From Spirometra erinaceieuropaei (Eukaryota; Platyhelminthes; Cestoda; Diphyllobothriidea; Diphyllobothriidae): 64,000 nucleotides of DNA. Position numbers and translations under genes: made by a program. The stretch covers positions 2,510,738 through 2,574,737 of the forward strand of contig CACRXP010000005.1 of the NCBI GenBank assembly GCA_902702965.1, read 5' to 3'. Positions 53,802 through 64,000 of this stretch are shown here, one piece after another. Below the pieces are notes generated by a model. It was not told the DNA's origin and did not search any database. It was given only the letters and a program-made list of their open reading frames with translations. How positions within the stretch are numbered: the stretch's first letter is position 1; each line of letters begins with the position of its first letter.

Positions 53802-56800
53802 GTATATTTAACGAACACCAAGGTCTCTAAAAAAAACAATTGCTAGGTGCCGGGGAATCGGGCAAAAGTACGATAACAAAACAAATAAAGTAACATGATA
53901 CTGAATCACTTCATTTAGAGAATTATCCGTTGTGGTGGATATAACGACGAAGAACGTAAAAGTTACAGATATATCGTTTATTGCAATACATTGCAGTCCA
54001 TGCTAGCAATCTTAAGAGGAATGGGTCGGTTAAGGATAGATTTCAACGACCCAAAACTTACGGTAAGAAATTTTTAATATTGGGACGGCTGACTGATGGC
54101 TTTATGTTGGTATAAATCACATAATAGTACTACGCACTGTATGAAACCTATAGCACCTAGGTGCTATGTTTATTCACGAATCAGATACCCGAACTTTGCC
54201 CTCAGTTGCTCGTCTGTACCTAAACATACGAAGAGACTACAGTAGTCCGAACTTGTGAGAGCTGAGTTTGGCTCTAACGTTTCCTCGAGGAAAAGACATT
54301 TTCAGAATACTCTTAACATCTGGCAGTTTTTAATGTTCCTTGTAGTATTTTGTACCACTAGGTCCCACACAATTTCATCTTTGCTTAAGTCACAAAGGTA
54401 TAGAGGTCTTAAGAAATTGAATAATGAATTTCTATGTAGATGCACTGTTGTTAGCCAATGGTTCCGAAGTAAATCTTATCTTCATAAGTAAGCAATTAAT
54501 CTACTCTGGGTGACCTTCTTCCGGCAGATATTTTGCAAGAGTGTGAAACTATATTGGCTTAGCAAGTTACACGAATTTTGCTCGACGTGTCACTGATGAA
54601 TTTTTCTATACCTCAGTTTTCCGCCTTTTGATAAGTTGTTAAACATAATTTGATTTACTACTTCTTTAGAGTATAACATGATGTCTCACGAACAAATTAT
54701 GAAATTCATGATTGACCCAAAATGCCTGTCAAAATGTTACGTTGTACTGACGATTATTGCAAGTTACGGGAAAGATACCACATATTTTATGATGACCTCG
54801 CTGTGGCAGATCAGTAAAACACAAAATCATACATTTTTATGCGGGAAGAGGCGCACAGAGAATACTGACAACGCACACTTGCGAAAGAAAATCATATGTT
54901 TCAAGAAATTGAAGATATGCGAATAGAGCCATATTTTCTTGCCCTTAATTTGTGATGCGTTAATTCAAATCTAACAAAAGCATCCTCTCTGAATAAGTGC
55001 AACGGTTTAGCATAGGCATAAGCTGTAAAATCATATATTAGTTTTCAGCCGTTCTTGCTCCTGTGAAAAGAACTAATTGCCTATCTCTTTGACTTCCTAT
55101 ATCCTGAGAGAAAGTCGTTTCCTCGGTCCGGTTTGAAATGAAATGCTTTCAAAACTCTTGGTTGAAGACATCTTAATCGCGGATGTTTGTTCCGGCCGAC
55201 CGATGTGCACCATTGGAAATACAATTAAATCACCCCATTGATATTGTTGCTTTTAAATTTATTCCCACTAAAATATATTTAAACAGAAGGCCCTTCGACT
55301 GTGTTGCACAGTGTCTATACTGGATGACTTCACTCGGATTTAGAGGGCGTATAAGGAGTAATAAGCAGTCTTTGAGCCTACGTCTGCAGGCTACCGCCTG
55401 ACAATCCTTCTGAAGTCGTTATTTTGATAACCGCTTTGTTGACAACTTGCGAACGCCTTCAAGGGCTAGTATTGCCGCTCAAAGCTCGTGTCTAAACATA
55501 CCCTTCTGCGTATGAGCACACTTTTTGCGTTCTCTCTTAGTTACGCATGTTTGCATACGTGCGATTACTATTATCGTGTGTTCGCTGGGTTTCACTTTTA
55601 ACTCGTCATGATTTCGTGTCACCTTAGTCTTAATAATTAGGCGATAGCGGCCGCTGTTTGCCAGCATTAGTGTGAGTTGTTTTGATATGTTCGAAGTACA
55701 TTGACGTTTCTAGCGGACATTTTTATATATTTCCTTGTTTCCTTCGCTGAATTCAGTCACGTTTAGCCTGATACATGATCGGCAGGCAATATTTTACACC
55801 ATTAGTATTCCAATTATTTTTTATCGGACCAAGTTTGATTTTGCAATTACCTGACTAACCAAAGCGCATTTATAATGTAAGCATACTAAAAACAGGCGAG
55901 ATTTTTATTTGTAACTCGCCTTAATAAAATGTGGGTTGTTGAGAATACTGTTTTCCGTGAAACCCTCAAATGCAAGTGAATGACCGACGCATATTATCAC
56001 CTTATCAGATGACGTCCAGTCAACATACCTGTCGGTGACCTATGTATGAAAGCAGTAATGACAGAAATTATCCAATTGGATAAGGTGGTTATAAAATGCA
56101 GCTCTATCACACAATCCCCTGAGTCTTTAATAAGAGTCAAGACGCCATTCCATATGTACATTTATATGTCCGCGTTTTAGAGATGCTTTGTTCTGGGTTT
56201 AATGATATCGTATGTAGAGATTAGTTTTGTTGCTCTCGAAATCTATCTTATTTCCTGGTCGGCAAGAGTTACGTATCGAGTTTCCTCGAAGTCCAAATCC
56301 GATTGGATTCCATTAACAGGACATTTTAGCAGGGCCATGGGTCCTCAGGCTATTTGCTTTATGACGCACTGTTAACTATAATCGTCAGATGTGAGCTGAT
56401 TTATTCTGTTGATGTTTTTCTGAAGGCAGACGTCTGGCCAGACGTCAAACAATCTTTAAGGCTTCTGTATCTCATATTTCAGCGACGCGCTATGAATGAC
56501 ATTGATCTGACACACGATGGTTGGACTCAAAGGGCATTATATTTTCTAGTGTTGAATGTTTAATGAATGCATGTAGCAAGTCACGAAAGGTAGGGCGACT
56601 GGCCGCATTTTGTCAAAAGTGCCAAAATCAAGTTTTTTCGTTCAAAACTGTTAATCCATATATGTTTACTCACAGATCTCGAGGAAGTCTTGCCTTTCTT
56701 GATTTACTGTTTTTTGTGCTAATTCAACGTGTTTTCTTTCTTCCTGTTCCTAAAAATTTCCTTGTTTTGGTCAAAAGAGCAAACACTTGAATCCCAGAAC

Positions 56801-59800
56801 GCAGAAGACTGGACAAGCACGAACACACTCGTCTATTCAAATTTAAGTAACATGCCTGTGAAGTTCGCATCGAGCAACTCATAGAAGTGACTTAGCATGC
56901 CCGTTCTATAGCAGGCAGTGGGCTGGTTGAAGCTTATGCTTTGGATAATAATTTTGTTAGCCTGCGGGTTAGGCTTGTGCTGGCGTAAGGGTCCTGCGCC
57001 GTCATAGTCAAATCTGTGACACAGGTCGGCGATTAGTCAACGTGTTTTCTAACTGTCACATGTTCTGTTGCGGTGGTTCTCTGTGACAGCGGCCACTTGT
57101 ATAATTTCGAAGTTCAGAAAAACCAATGGCCCTATGTCTTCCTCCCTTAGTTGCCAAAGCTTTCAGTTAAATTACTTTGAGATTAATCGACATGCCAGGC
57201 CGCTTGGTATGATTCCTTGTGTCTTTCTGCAGAATTTTATTACTTGAATATTTCGACTAACGTGATGTTTTCTCCTAAAAACACCTACATGACACCCGTA
57301 TTACTTAGTATTAATAACAGAAGGCAGTCGAACCGCGCAATTGCATCTTAAAACTTTCGCAACATTGTTTACGGCGTTGAAACAAGTATGTGGTTGGCTC
57401 TTGCCTTCATAAAATCTTGGCTTAAAACTCTGTACGACCTTGGTTTTCGTACTGATAGGTCAAGTTGGTAACTAAAAAAAAACAAGACGCACATAAAGCA
57501 TAATCGAAGGTTTTATGAAAATAAAGCGCAATAAAGATCTAACCTCCGCCCGTTTGTTTTAAATTGCGCGCATGTCTCACGGCCAGAAAGCTGTTGAACT
57601 CAGCGTGGATATCTCAAGGCTTTGGTTATTTTTTGGATCATGAGGAGTGGTCGCGCTAACCAATTTGGTCTTTCACCCCAGTTCTCAGGACTGTCGTCAC
57701 CATTGCAGATCGTTATTCGTTTAACAGTCCCATTAGTATTTGTCTACTATTTGACCTTAATTTTTTAACGTTCTAAAGGATGATGCGAAATATTTGTTTC
57801 AAAATGCCAACGTTGTCGAGAATGGGAGTTTTCCGCCAAAAGTGAGCCAGGCAATAAAGGCACTCTGGCAGGATGAAGGTGTGCTCGAGTGTTGGAGGCG
57901 ATCCAGCGAGTACCAACTGAACGACTCAGCAGCCTAGTAGCTTTTGCGTTTATTTTAGGCCAACTGATTTTACAGTTTCCTAGACGCCATTGATCGCATC
58001 AGCCTGCCGGACTACCAACCTACCCTGCAGGATATCGTTCGGACAAGAGTTAAATCCACAGGAATTGTCGAAGAAACCTGCATGTTTCGTGGATTCAACT
58101 TTCGGTGCGTTTGTATTTCTCTCCGACTCGAATAAGCACGGTGATAGCTTGGAGATTTCTTTCGGGTATCCAGGCAATTCAGTAAACCAATGATAATTTC
58201 TAAGGAAAAAGTATTTTCTAAATCGGATGGAAGCCAGGTGACTCGGACCCAGGTTTACAACTTCCTTTCGTCTTAATAAAACACGACCTGAAACTTTAGA
58301 CGCAAATTTATAAGCTACTGCCTCCCGATGACTGCCTTTCTTTGCTCTCATGATGTCACCCTGATGTTTTTGCATGTTTCATGCTCAACAATTTGCCTGC
58401 ATTTCCGCCCCATTTCAGCATACTCGATGTTGGAGGTCAGAGCTCGGAGAGAAAGAAGTGGATTTTATGCTTTGAGGGGGTTGACGCCATCATCTTTGTC
58501 GCTGCGCTCAGCGAGTATGATCTGGTTATCTTAGAGGACAGGCAAACGGTAAGATCAGATGACATTGCATTTGGAGTTCTACTCAGGTCTTACATGCTCT
58601 CCTTCTCACAGGGCTCTGTGATGAATGTTACTCAGTTAGCGTTGCTTCTCATCACTGTTTACTTGCCAGAAACTTGAATGAACATGTTATCTAAGTGGTT
58701 TTTGGGGCAAACATGCTCTTACGCTTGTGAAGATCAGCCCACGTCAACCAACAGTTTTGACAATATTACAGTCCTTAGTTCACGTTAAAAGTCATCGAAA
58801 AAATACTATCAAAGGGAACGAATCCCTACCAGTCGTGCTAATGAATTGTAGTCCCTTAGCCATCTGGTCTTACCGACTCTCGCTCATAAAATGCATGGCA
58901 TAAAACAGTACATGCGGCTGCAATTTGAATGTGTTTCCCCGATTTTGCCAATTTTAAAGACTTTTGGTGCAGAAAATCAACTCATAAGATCATTGTCGAC
59001 TTAACAATCACTCGGTTGCAATCATTAGGCTTTTGAAATAAGTAGATATCTGCGTCTAAATTGTGACTTTTGGCCGTATACCTCTGGATCTCGATGTTAG
59101 ATAGTTTTTCTAGAAACTTGTTGCCAAACCTTTGACTTCTTTTTGCTCGGCCGTTTCATCTGGCCGTGTGATAAAGAGATGTGTGGATGGTCCAAAATGT
59201 GAATGGGCAAACTTTAAAGGCCTAGCTACTGAGGTTCTAAAAGCTACAGATCTAATTCTCGAAATTCAGCATGGATATCATCTTCTCTAGCCAATTTTCG
59301 TGCACTGATACGCCGTTGATCGTTTGACACAGTCTTCTCAATGGTTGTCTGTGCTGTTAATGCAGGCCGAATGCTACTTTGGTGACACACAGCAGCTTAA
59401 CAAGTGTTTGCACCTTCAAAGCGTGCGAACAGATAGGGGCAGAATCCAATAGTAGGCCACTTTTGGCGTGACGCTGATCAGCACTAGTGACCTCAAACAC
59501 TGTGCTACGAAAACAACCAGTAGCCGTGATGTTTTGGCCGATGCTAGCGGTGAGTGGTAGTGGTGGTGTTGGTGGTGGTGGTGGTGGTGGTGGTGGTGGT
59601 GGTGGTGGTGGTGGTGGTGGTGGTGGTGGTGGGAGGCAACACACGATTCAGGTATGGAGGGGAACTAAGAGGGCGAAATAAGAGAGGAGGGATAACACCG
59701 AGAGGAAAGGAGAGCTAAGTGACGATGGAAAGGGAGGGGGGAGGAGGAGAATAGAAATCCAGTAAGCCCAGCATCCATTAGTCATCGGGATCGCTCTAGA

Positions 59801-61794
59801 CCTTATACACATAGAAGAACAAACAGCCTGACTCCTGAAGAGAGATTGGCCTTTTGGCGACATAAACAGGTTTCTCTTACAAGTCGCCTGGAGTAGGTAT
59901 AACCTTCTTAGCCACACCTTTAGCAAGCCCGTGTTATGCGCACAGGACAATTCTTTAATAATGCCAGAAGGAAGTGAACTGTCAAGAGCGTCAGTGAGAA
60001 TTGCTCGCATATCCAAAGACAAAAGATGCAGAAGGGAGAGTCCCAGAATGCAGTGAAGGATGCCAGTGGGCCCCAGTTAGAACCCTTAAAATATTGCAGA
60101 ATTTCAAGCACAGTTGCAGGTAATAGCCCGTTAACACTTTGTTAGTGCGGAAATGGACCGTGTCACGTTTACGGCGTTGGATTTCGTGCTGGAGGACTAG
60201 AGGAAATCCAGCCTTAATCACAATAAAAATGGAAGAAGTTTCGACTCTCCCCGCTGGACTATAGTTCTTCGTGCCTGGTAGCCGAGCTAAGGCGAATTTG
60301 TCTAATAAATCTACTTTAGGGAATGTTTATGTGCCCGCTTCCCTTGGCAGGACATAGGAATCGGATTCCCCCCGTAACTTTGCTTTAAGTCCGAGGGAGG
60401 TTAGGATTAGGGTTGAGGTTGTGGTTGTGATTGAGGGTAGGGTTTGATTTAGGGTTAAGACACGGGAGTAGATACCCTCCCTGACCGTCTGTATTACGGT
60501 GAAGGCGCCCTTTTTTCCGGTGCCGCTAACTTAACCACCTTTGCTCTTCTCCCAGTACTTGTTCCACTTGCACCATGTACTCGGCCTTTTATTATTGCCT
60601 ATGCCCAAAATACGGCAGTTTGACCAACGCGAACGACGACGTCTATCGTCCTGTGCCCCACGGAGTGGGGGTGAATTAGTGTGTGGCGAGGCAGACTTTC
60701 GCAGCATCCAGCGCACTCGCTCTCCCCTCATCCAACAAGCTCTGATAGCGCGACCAAACCAAGACGACCGGAGGCATGCTCGAGCTCAGTGACTGATAGA
60801 ACTCAACATCCCATCTACGCGTGCCACGCACCACCTGGCTCCCGCAGCATGTGCAGGACTTTCTTGCGTGCGAGTGCCATAAAGGTCACATTAAGAGGGA
60901 TCCAGTGCAGACTGACTCTCAGTCCTGAAAAGAATTGAGTTATCCAGTCGGTTGGTGGCCTTCCAGGCCACGCCTTTTGGTGCGTCATGATAGGTCGGAG
61001 CTTCCGAGAGGGAAGCGCTGGTTTGCCGTGAGAATGAATTCCAGAGTATCGGATCTACTCTTTCTTCCCTGTCCCATGCTACAGTCGACTGCCCACGCCT
61101 ATCATCTTAACTGACGCTACGTGAAGGCTCACATTTAAGGCGTGCCACCATACCGCCCATGTATGGCAATAATTTGGGTCTTGAGCGGACTCTGCGCAGC
61201 CTAATTGACGCATAACGTGAGCCAATAGGATCCCCTCTTCTGGTCCAGTTAATCTGCAGCACAGCTGGTTGTGGGGAAATGTGCAATTTACACGGCTAAC
61301 GTGAAGTCTATTATGATTGGCAGCATAAATAAATTTTGACATCTGTCGTAGCTCGCAAGGTTCCCAAATGTGTCCGCAAAAGTAAATTATCTTCCGCAAT
61401 TTACCAGGCAACGAGATAAGCCTGACGGCTGAAACTCTAAGAGTAGCGCTCTGCCGACTTTCACTTTTTTATAAACCATTTACTCTCTATGTGTTTGTGA
61501 ATCCTAGAAAGATAAGTAGAGTTGTCGGCGCAGATTTCAGTGATGCCTAAGTAATGCGCTGATGGGACTTAGATCATATGATTCTTTTCGAAGACTTGGT
61601 TCACTGGCCGTCTGTTTCATCCCTTTCCTCTCTCCTTTAGAATCGAATGCGCGAATCCATGACGCTCTTTCACTCCGTGTGCAACAATAGGTGGTTCAAA
61701 CAGACGAGCATAATCCTTTTTCTCAACAAATGGGACGTTTTTGAGAAAAAAATTCGCATCTCTCCACTGAACAAATGCTTTGCCGACTACAGGG
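53657..61794 (+). CDS. G-protein alpha subunit, Gi/o class (seven exons; 3' end beyond window)
   Basis: Encodes a heterotrimeric G-protein alpha subunit: it binds GTP after receptor activation at the inner plasma membrane and hydrolyses it to switch off. Exons: 53657(?)-53801, 53847-53889, 53921-54062, 57779-57936, 57976-58104, 58419-58548, 61641-61794; all junctions are GT-AG and in phase. G boxes: GAGESGKST (P loop), RTRVKSTG (switch I, catalytic Arg kept), [12 protein letters not shown] (switch II, catalytic Gln kept), ILFLNKWD (G4). VCNNRWF and NRMRESM point to Gi/o rather than Gq, Gs or G12. Exon sizes 43, 142, 158, 129, 130 and 154 are those I know from vertebrate GNAI/GNAO genes. Oddities: Ser for the Mg-binding Thr of switch I, SSERKKW for RSERKKW, and no Met-Gly at the proposed start. 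The last exon (G5 box, C-terminus) is not in the window. No stop or frameshift, so probably functional. Confidence 0.9.
53847..53889 (+). CDS. G-alpha exon 2 (P loop)
   Basis: A 43-base exon encoding (G)[13 protein letters not shown](K), the phosphate-binding loop. Flanked by introns of 45 nt (53802-53846) and 31 nt (53890-53920). Confidence 0.92.
53921..54062 (+). CDS. G-alpha exon 3 (helical domain, first part)
   Basis: A 142-base exon: [47 protein letters not shown]. The first helix of the helical domain is well conserved. The donor is G|GTAAG. Confidence 0.92.
54063..57778 (+). other. G-alpha intron 3 (3.7 kb)
   Basis: AT-rich, with no recognised gene or repeat copy. Short frames (54255-56790) have no family features and are treated as chance. 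It ends with ACGTTCTAAAG before exon 4. Confidence 0.8.
57779..57936 (+). CDS. G-alpha exon 4 (helical domain, second part)
   Basis: A 158-base exon: [52 protein letters not shown](Y). The EYQLNDSA block is a hallmark of G-alpha. An apparent stop just after SAA is removed because the donor splits the Tyr codon (TA|GTAGC). The following intron is 39 nt. Confidence 0.93.
57976..58104 (+). CDS. G-alpha exon 5 (switch I)
   Basis: A 129-base exon: [42 protein letters not shown](R). Contains the catalytic Arg (RTRVK). The next residue pair, Ser-Thr, replaces the usual Thr-Thr, so the Mg-coordinating Thr is Ser. Confidence 0.93.
58419..58548 (+). CDS. G-alpha exon 6 (switch II)
   Basis: A 130-base exon: [43 protein letters not shown]. 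The catalytic Gln is present and the following Arg is Ser. The donor ACG|GTAAGA is strong. Confidence 0.93.
59555..59632. repeat. GGT microsatellite
   Basis: About 22 uninterrupted GGT units after an imperfect lead-in, within intron 6 of the G-alpha gene. Minus-strand poly-Pro frames over it are artefacts. Confidence 0.95.
60401..60459. repeat. Degenerate TTAGGG-like repeat
   Basis: Words TTAGG, TTAGGG, TTGAGG, TTGTGG, TTGAGGG, TAGGG and TTTAGGG follow one another, as in a worn interstitial telomere-type array. Confidence 0.5.
60690..60930 (-). repeat. RTE 3' UTR fragment in intron 6
   Basis: Matches the reverse complement of about 46700-47060: GCAGCATCCA...CTC, then GAGTGCCATAAAGG.CACATT and CTGACTCTCAG. 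A dead fragment of the zinc-finger RTE family. Confidence 0.65.
61641..61794 (+). CDS. G-alpha exon 7 (G4 box)
   Basis: A 154-base exon: [51 protein letters not shown](G). NKWD is the guanine-specificity box. It ends in phase 1 before GTAAGAA. Confidence 0.93.
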
Positions 61795-64000
61795 GTAAGA
61801 AACAAATGTTTTTGGTCTGAATGTCTATGCTACTGAAGCCTGCAAATCTGTACTCCCTACTCCTGGTTCAGTAATCAGGTGTATGAGGTGTCTTCTATCC
61901 GCAAAATGGGGGGGGGGTGCAATTACCACGGCCTTTTTGGGGCAGGGAACCCCGTTGGGGCCTTTCGCATTGTCGGCTAAATCGCTGACGAAAACCACAA
62001 AAAGTTGATGGCAACTCCACGTATTTTCTGCAAGGGCTCAGCTGTTATCTGCTGAAAATAATCCTCTTTCCTAGAGGGGGGCTGGTTGAAAACGTACATA
62101 TGCCTTCCGACACTAGACGCGCAAGCTTAACCTAATCGACTCTCTGAATACCGCGATAGTAGATGAAAAAGTGCTCATCAGGTAGGGCTATACGTCCCCA
62201 CTCCAGTTCATTTGGCTCCGGGCTAAATTTCTGTGGAGAGCTTTTCTCGTGTCCTATCTTTATTTCTAACCCTGACCCACGTAACTGTAACCCCAATTCA
62301 AAGTCTCCTGACCCTAGCATCAACCCCCCCCCGGAATCTAGGGTAAGGTCACCCGTAATACGGGGGCCCACGTTCTCTTGTCCAACCAAAGCGTCCTTTT
62401 CAGCCGTCTTTACCCAAACGTCTAGTGACACACCCCAACACACCGAGAACTTCTTGCAGCCTATAAAATCTGTGTATTGTCGGTTCAGCTGAACACATGG
62501 CTTTAGAGCTAAGGCAATCATGCCCCTGGGGGAAAACGAACTAACCTACAAATCTTATGACTTCGCCTTCGGTGGGCATTGTTTTTTTATTTCGGCTCGT
62601 GACTACTGTTTTACACGGGTATTGATTTGCCGTCCTACCTGTTGCTTTTAAATGCATGGACTTGCGTGACGGAGTACCTGGCGCGCTCGATCTAATCTCC
62701 ACCACATTGAGCCAACACCACAAGAAGTCTTTGACGAAATTACTCAGCTCTAAATGGGAGGGTTGCTTTTAACCCACAAAGAGTGAAAGAGAAGGAGGAA
62801 AGAAAAAGTGACAAAGAAAAGTTTCTTCGCAGAGTCACTAAGAGACGACTTCCTATTCCGTATCAATTTACTTTGGAAATCAGAAGTCCACCGGATAACT
62901 CCTGAAAGTTCCAGGATAGTGATTGTCGCATGGACGAATTTACATCTGAAAGAATGTGATTTAAGAAACAACTCCAGTAGTCTTTGAACTCGTCTAAAAA
63001 GAGTCAGGCGCAGCCATGGGATTTGTAAGCCATCAGCACACAGTGATAACGAAATCAGAACGCGCGATAGCGCAGAATGAGACAGGTTGTTGTCTATTCT
63101 TTTGTCGTATTCAGAAAAAAATTCCCTAAAAAGCCGTTGTGCGTTGAAAGCGAAGACAGACAAAAGAGATGTGCAAGACCTGCATCTCGAGTCCTGTCAG
63201 TTCGAGAGGAAAGGTCACAGAGATCTAGTCATGGGTTTGAAGACGCAATATCTGTAAGAACACCCTAAGCACTCGAAAATCTTTTTGGTTGTTTATCTCG
63301 CCTACTTTGGACTGTCATTTGAATATAAACCTGCGAGCTCCAGTCACAGCATGGCTCTCACGCAGCATAAAGTTTTCTTGGAACTGGCAATTTTGCTATG
63401 ACAGCACCTCCACGTGCGCATTTATGCCTTTCCAAAAACCACCCAACCTGCATTAACTTAAACAACATGTAAGGATTGATTATGTAGCCTTACTGGGTTT
63501 AGCATGTATAGGTAACTATTATATTCGTTTTAGAAGGCCTTATTTGTTTTATTAATCCATAACTACAGGAAGTCCCCTTTTGTGTGTTCTCTAACACTAT
63601 GATATAACAGTATGCACCGAGTTTTTTCAGTATGACTTAGTAATAAGGTATTTAGCGTGATGTACTCTTTGCCCCCGTAATCCCTTTGTATTACCTTGAT
63701 TTTCTAATCACTCCAATAGACTTGCATTGCTTTTCATTGTCGATTCCGTACGCAGTGACTTACTTACGGTAGGTGGGTTAACTCATGAAATGTCAATCAA
63801 AATTCCGAAAGGCGTTTTCGTTTCGAAAAGATAAATTAAGAAGTGTAGTAAAACTAGTCATCATGCAGCGTAATTCTATAATAATTCAGTTACCTCAGGA
63901 AACGGGCTTTTCAACGAACTTCTTTCCGGCTGCATGCATAAACCACACTCTGTAAAAAATGACTATTTAAGTAGCATGCACTTTTGTCATTGATTTTCGA
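61795..64000 (+). other. Start of G-alpha intron 7; no further exon seen
   Basis: I searched for the last exon (the TCATDT guanine-binding box and the C-terminal tail) on the plus strand and did not find it, so it lies beyond 64000. Frames at 62132-62521 and 62750-63163 (minus) have no family features. Confidence 0.7.

Larger units (their letters stand above)
58549..61640 (+). other. G-alpha intron 6 (3.1 kb)
   Basis: Holds a GGT microsatellite (59555-59632), TTAGGG-like repeats (60401-60459) and an RTE 3' fragment (60690-60930). Otherwise unassigned. It ends TCTCCTTTAG. Confidence 0.85.

Noticed and set aside
54255..56790. Short frames in G-alpha intron 3
   Set aside because: No motif, no conserved splice signals, and the flanking exons splice across them.
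57930..57940. Stop codon after SAA in G-alpha, suggesting a pseudogene
   Set aside because: The TAG spans the exon border (TA|GTAGC). Splicing the 39-nt intron gives Tyr and continues the conserved frame.
62132..62521. 129-residue minus-strand frame
   Set aside because: Lies in G-alpha intron 7, has no family feature and overlaps a plus-strand frame of similar length.
61795..64000. Last G-alpha exon
   Set aside because: I looked for the TCATDT box and the C-terminal tail on the plus strand and found neither.
1..64000. CRISPR arrays, bacterial operons, tRNA or rRNA genes
   Set aside because: Regularly spaced repeats, ribosome binding sites and cloverleaf or rRNA sequence were not seen; the DNA is animal nuclear DNA.

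Overview
This is a window of metazoan nuclear DNA, most likely from a tapeworm. The main clue is a spliced G-protein alpha gene whose first introns are only 31, 39 and 45 nt while later ones run to kilobases, a pattern known from parasitic flatworms. The second clue is a retroelement complement typical of flatworms: CR1/jockey-like LINEs, an RTE-like LINE ending in C2H2 zinc fingers, a Penelope-like element and a Ty3/gypsy element of CsRn1/Boudicca type. The zinc-finger RTE reminds me of diphyllobothriid tapeworms (Schistocephalus, Spirometra, Diphyllobothrium); that narrower placement is inference. Two runs of N (16415-16601 and 50654-50968) mark assembly gaps.

Layout. 1-6090 is almost featureless: an RTE 3' fragment at 2249-2500 and one weak candidate exon at 5195-5285. 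6092-9225 holds LINE 3' scraps and a 5'-truncated LINE A copy with one frameshift. 9780-17115 holds a badly decayed LINE C copy, interrupted by a solitary LINE C 3' UTR, then a decayed RTE copy and another LINE C 3' end. 18240-20000 (minus) is an intact single-exon gene for a 586-residue protein of unknown family. 21237-29190 is a stack of LINE fragments (G, B, A, C, B, B), all on the minus strand. 30109-31860 has a TTAG-rich repeat, a Penelope-like GIY-YIG endonuclease ORF between 158-bp inverted repeats, and AT microsatellites. 32130-39830 holds several LINE C copies, including the most complete one (32130-36490). 39960-41070 is a LINE F copy whose 5' part is inverted. 41071-47445 has a nearly complete LINE B on the plus strand, then the 3' half of the zinc-finger RTE. 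48291-53298 (minus) is a gypsy element with both LTRs, and with LINE C 3' ends inserted in its pol. 53657-61794 (plus) carries seven exons of a Gi/o-class G-protein alpha subunit; its last exon lies beyond the window.

Only two host genes are well supported: the G-alpha gene and the 586-residue orphan. They face different ways, lie 34 kb apart and show no sign of working together. Everything else is mobile DNA in various states of decay. LINE family letters A, B, C, F and G are labels used only within this annotation; '3' UTR module D' means the LINE C 3' UTR, which also occurs alone.
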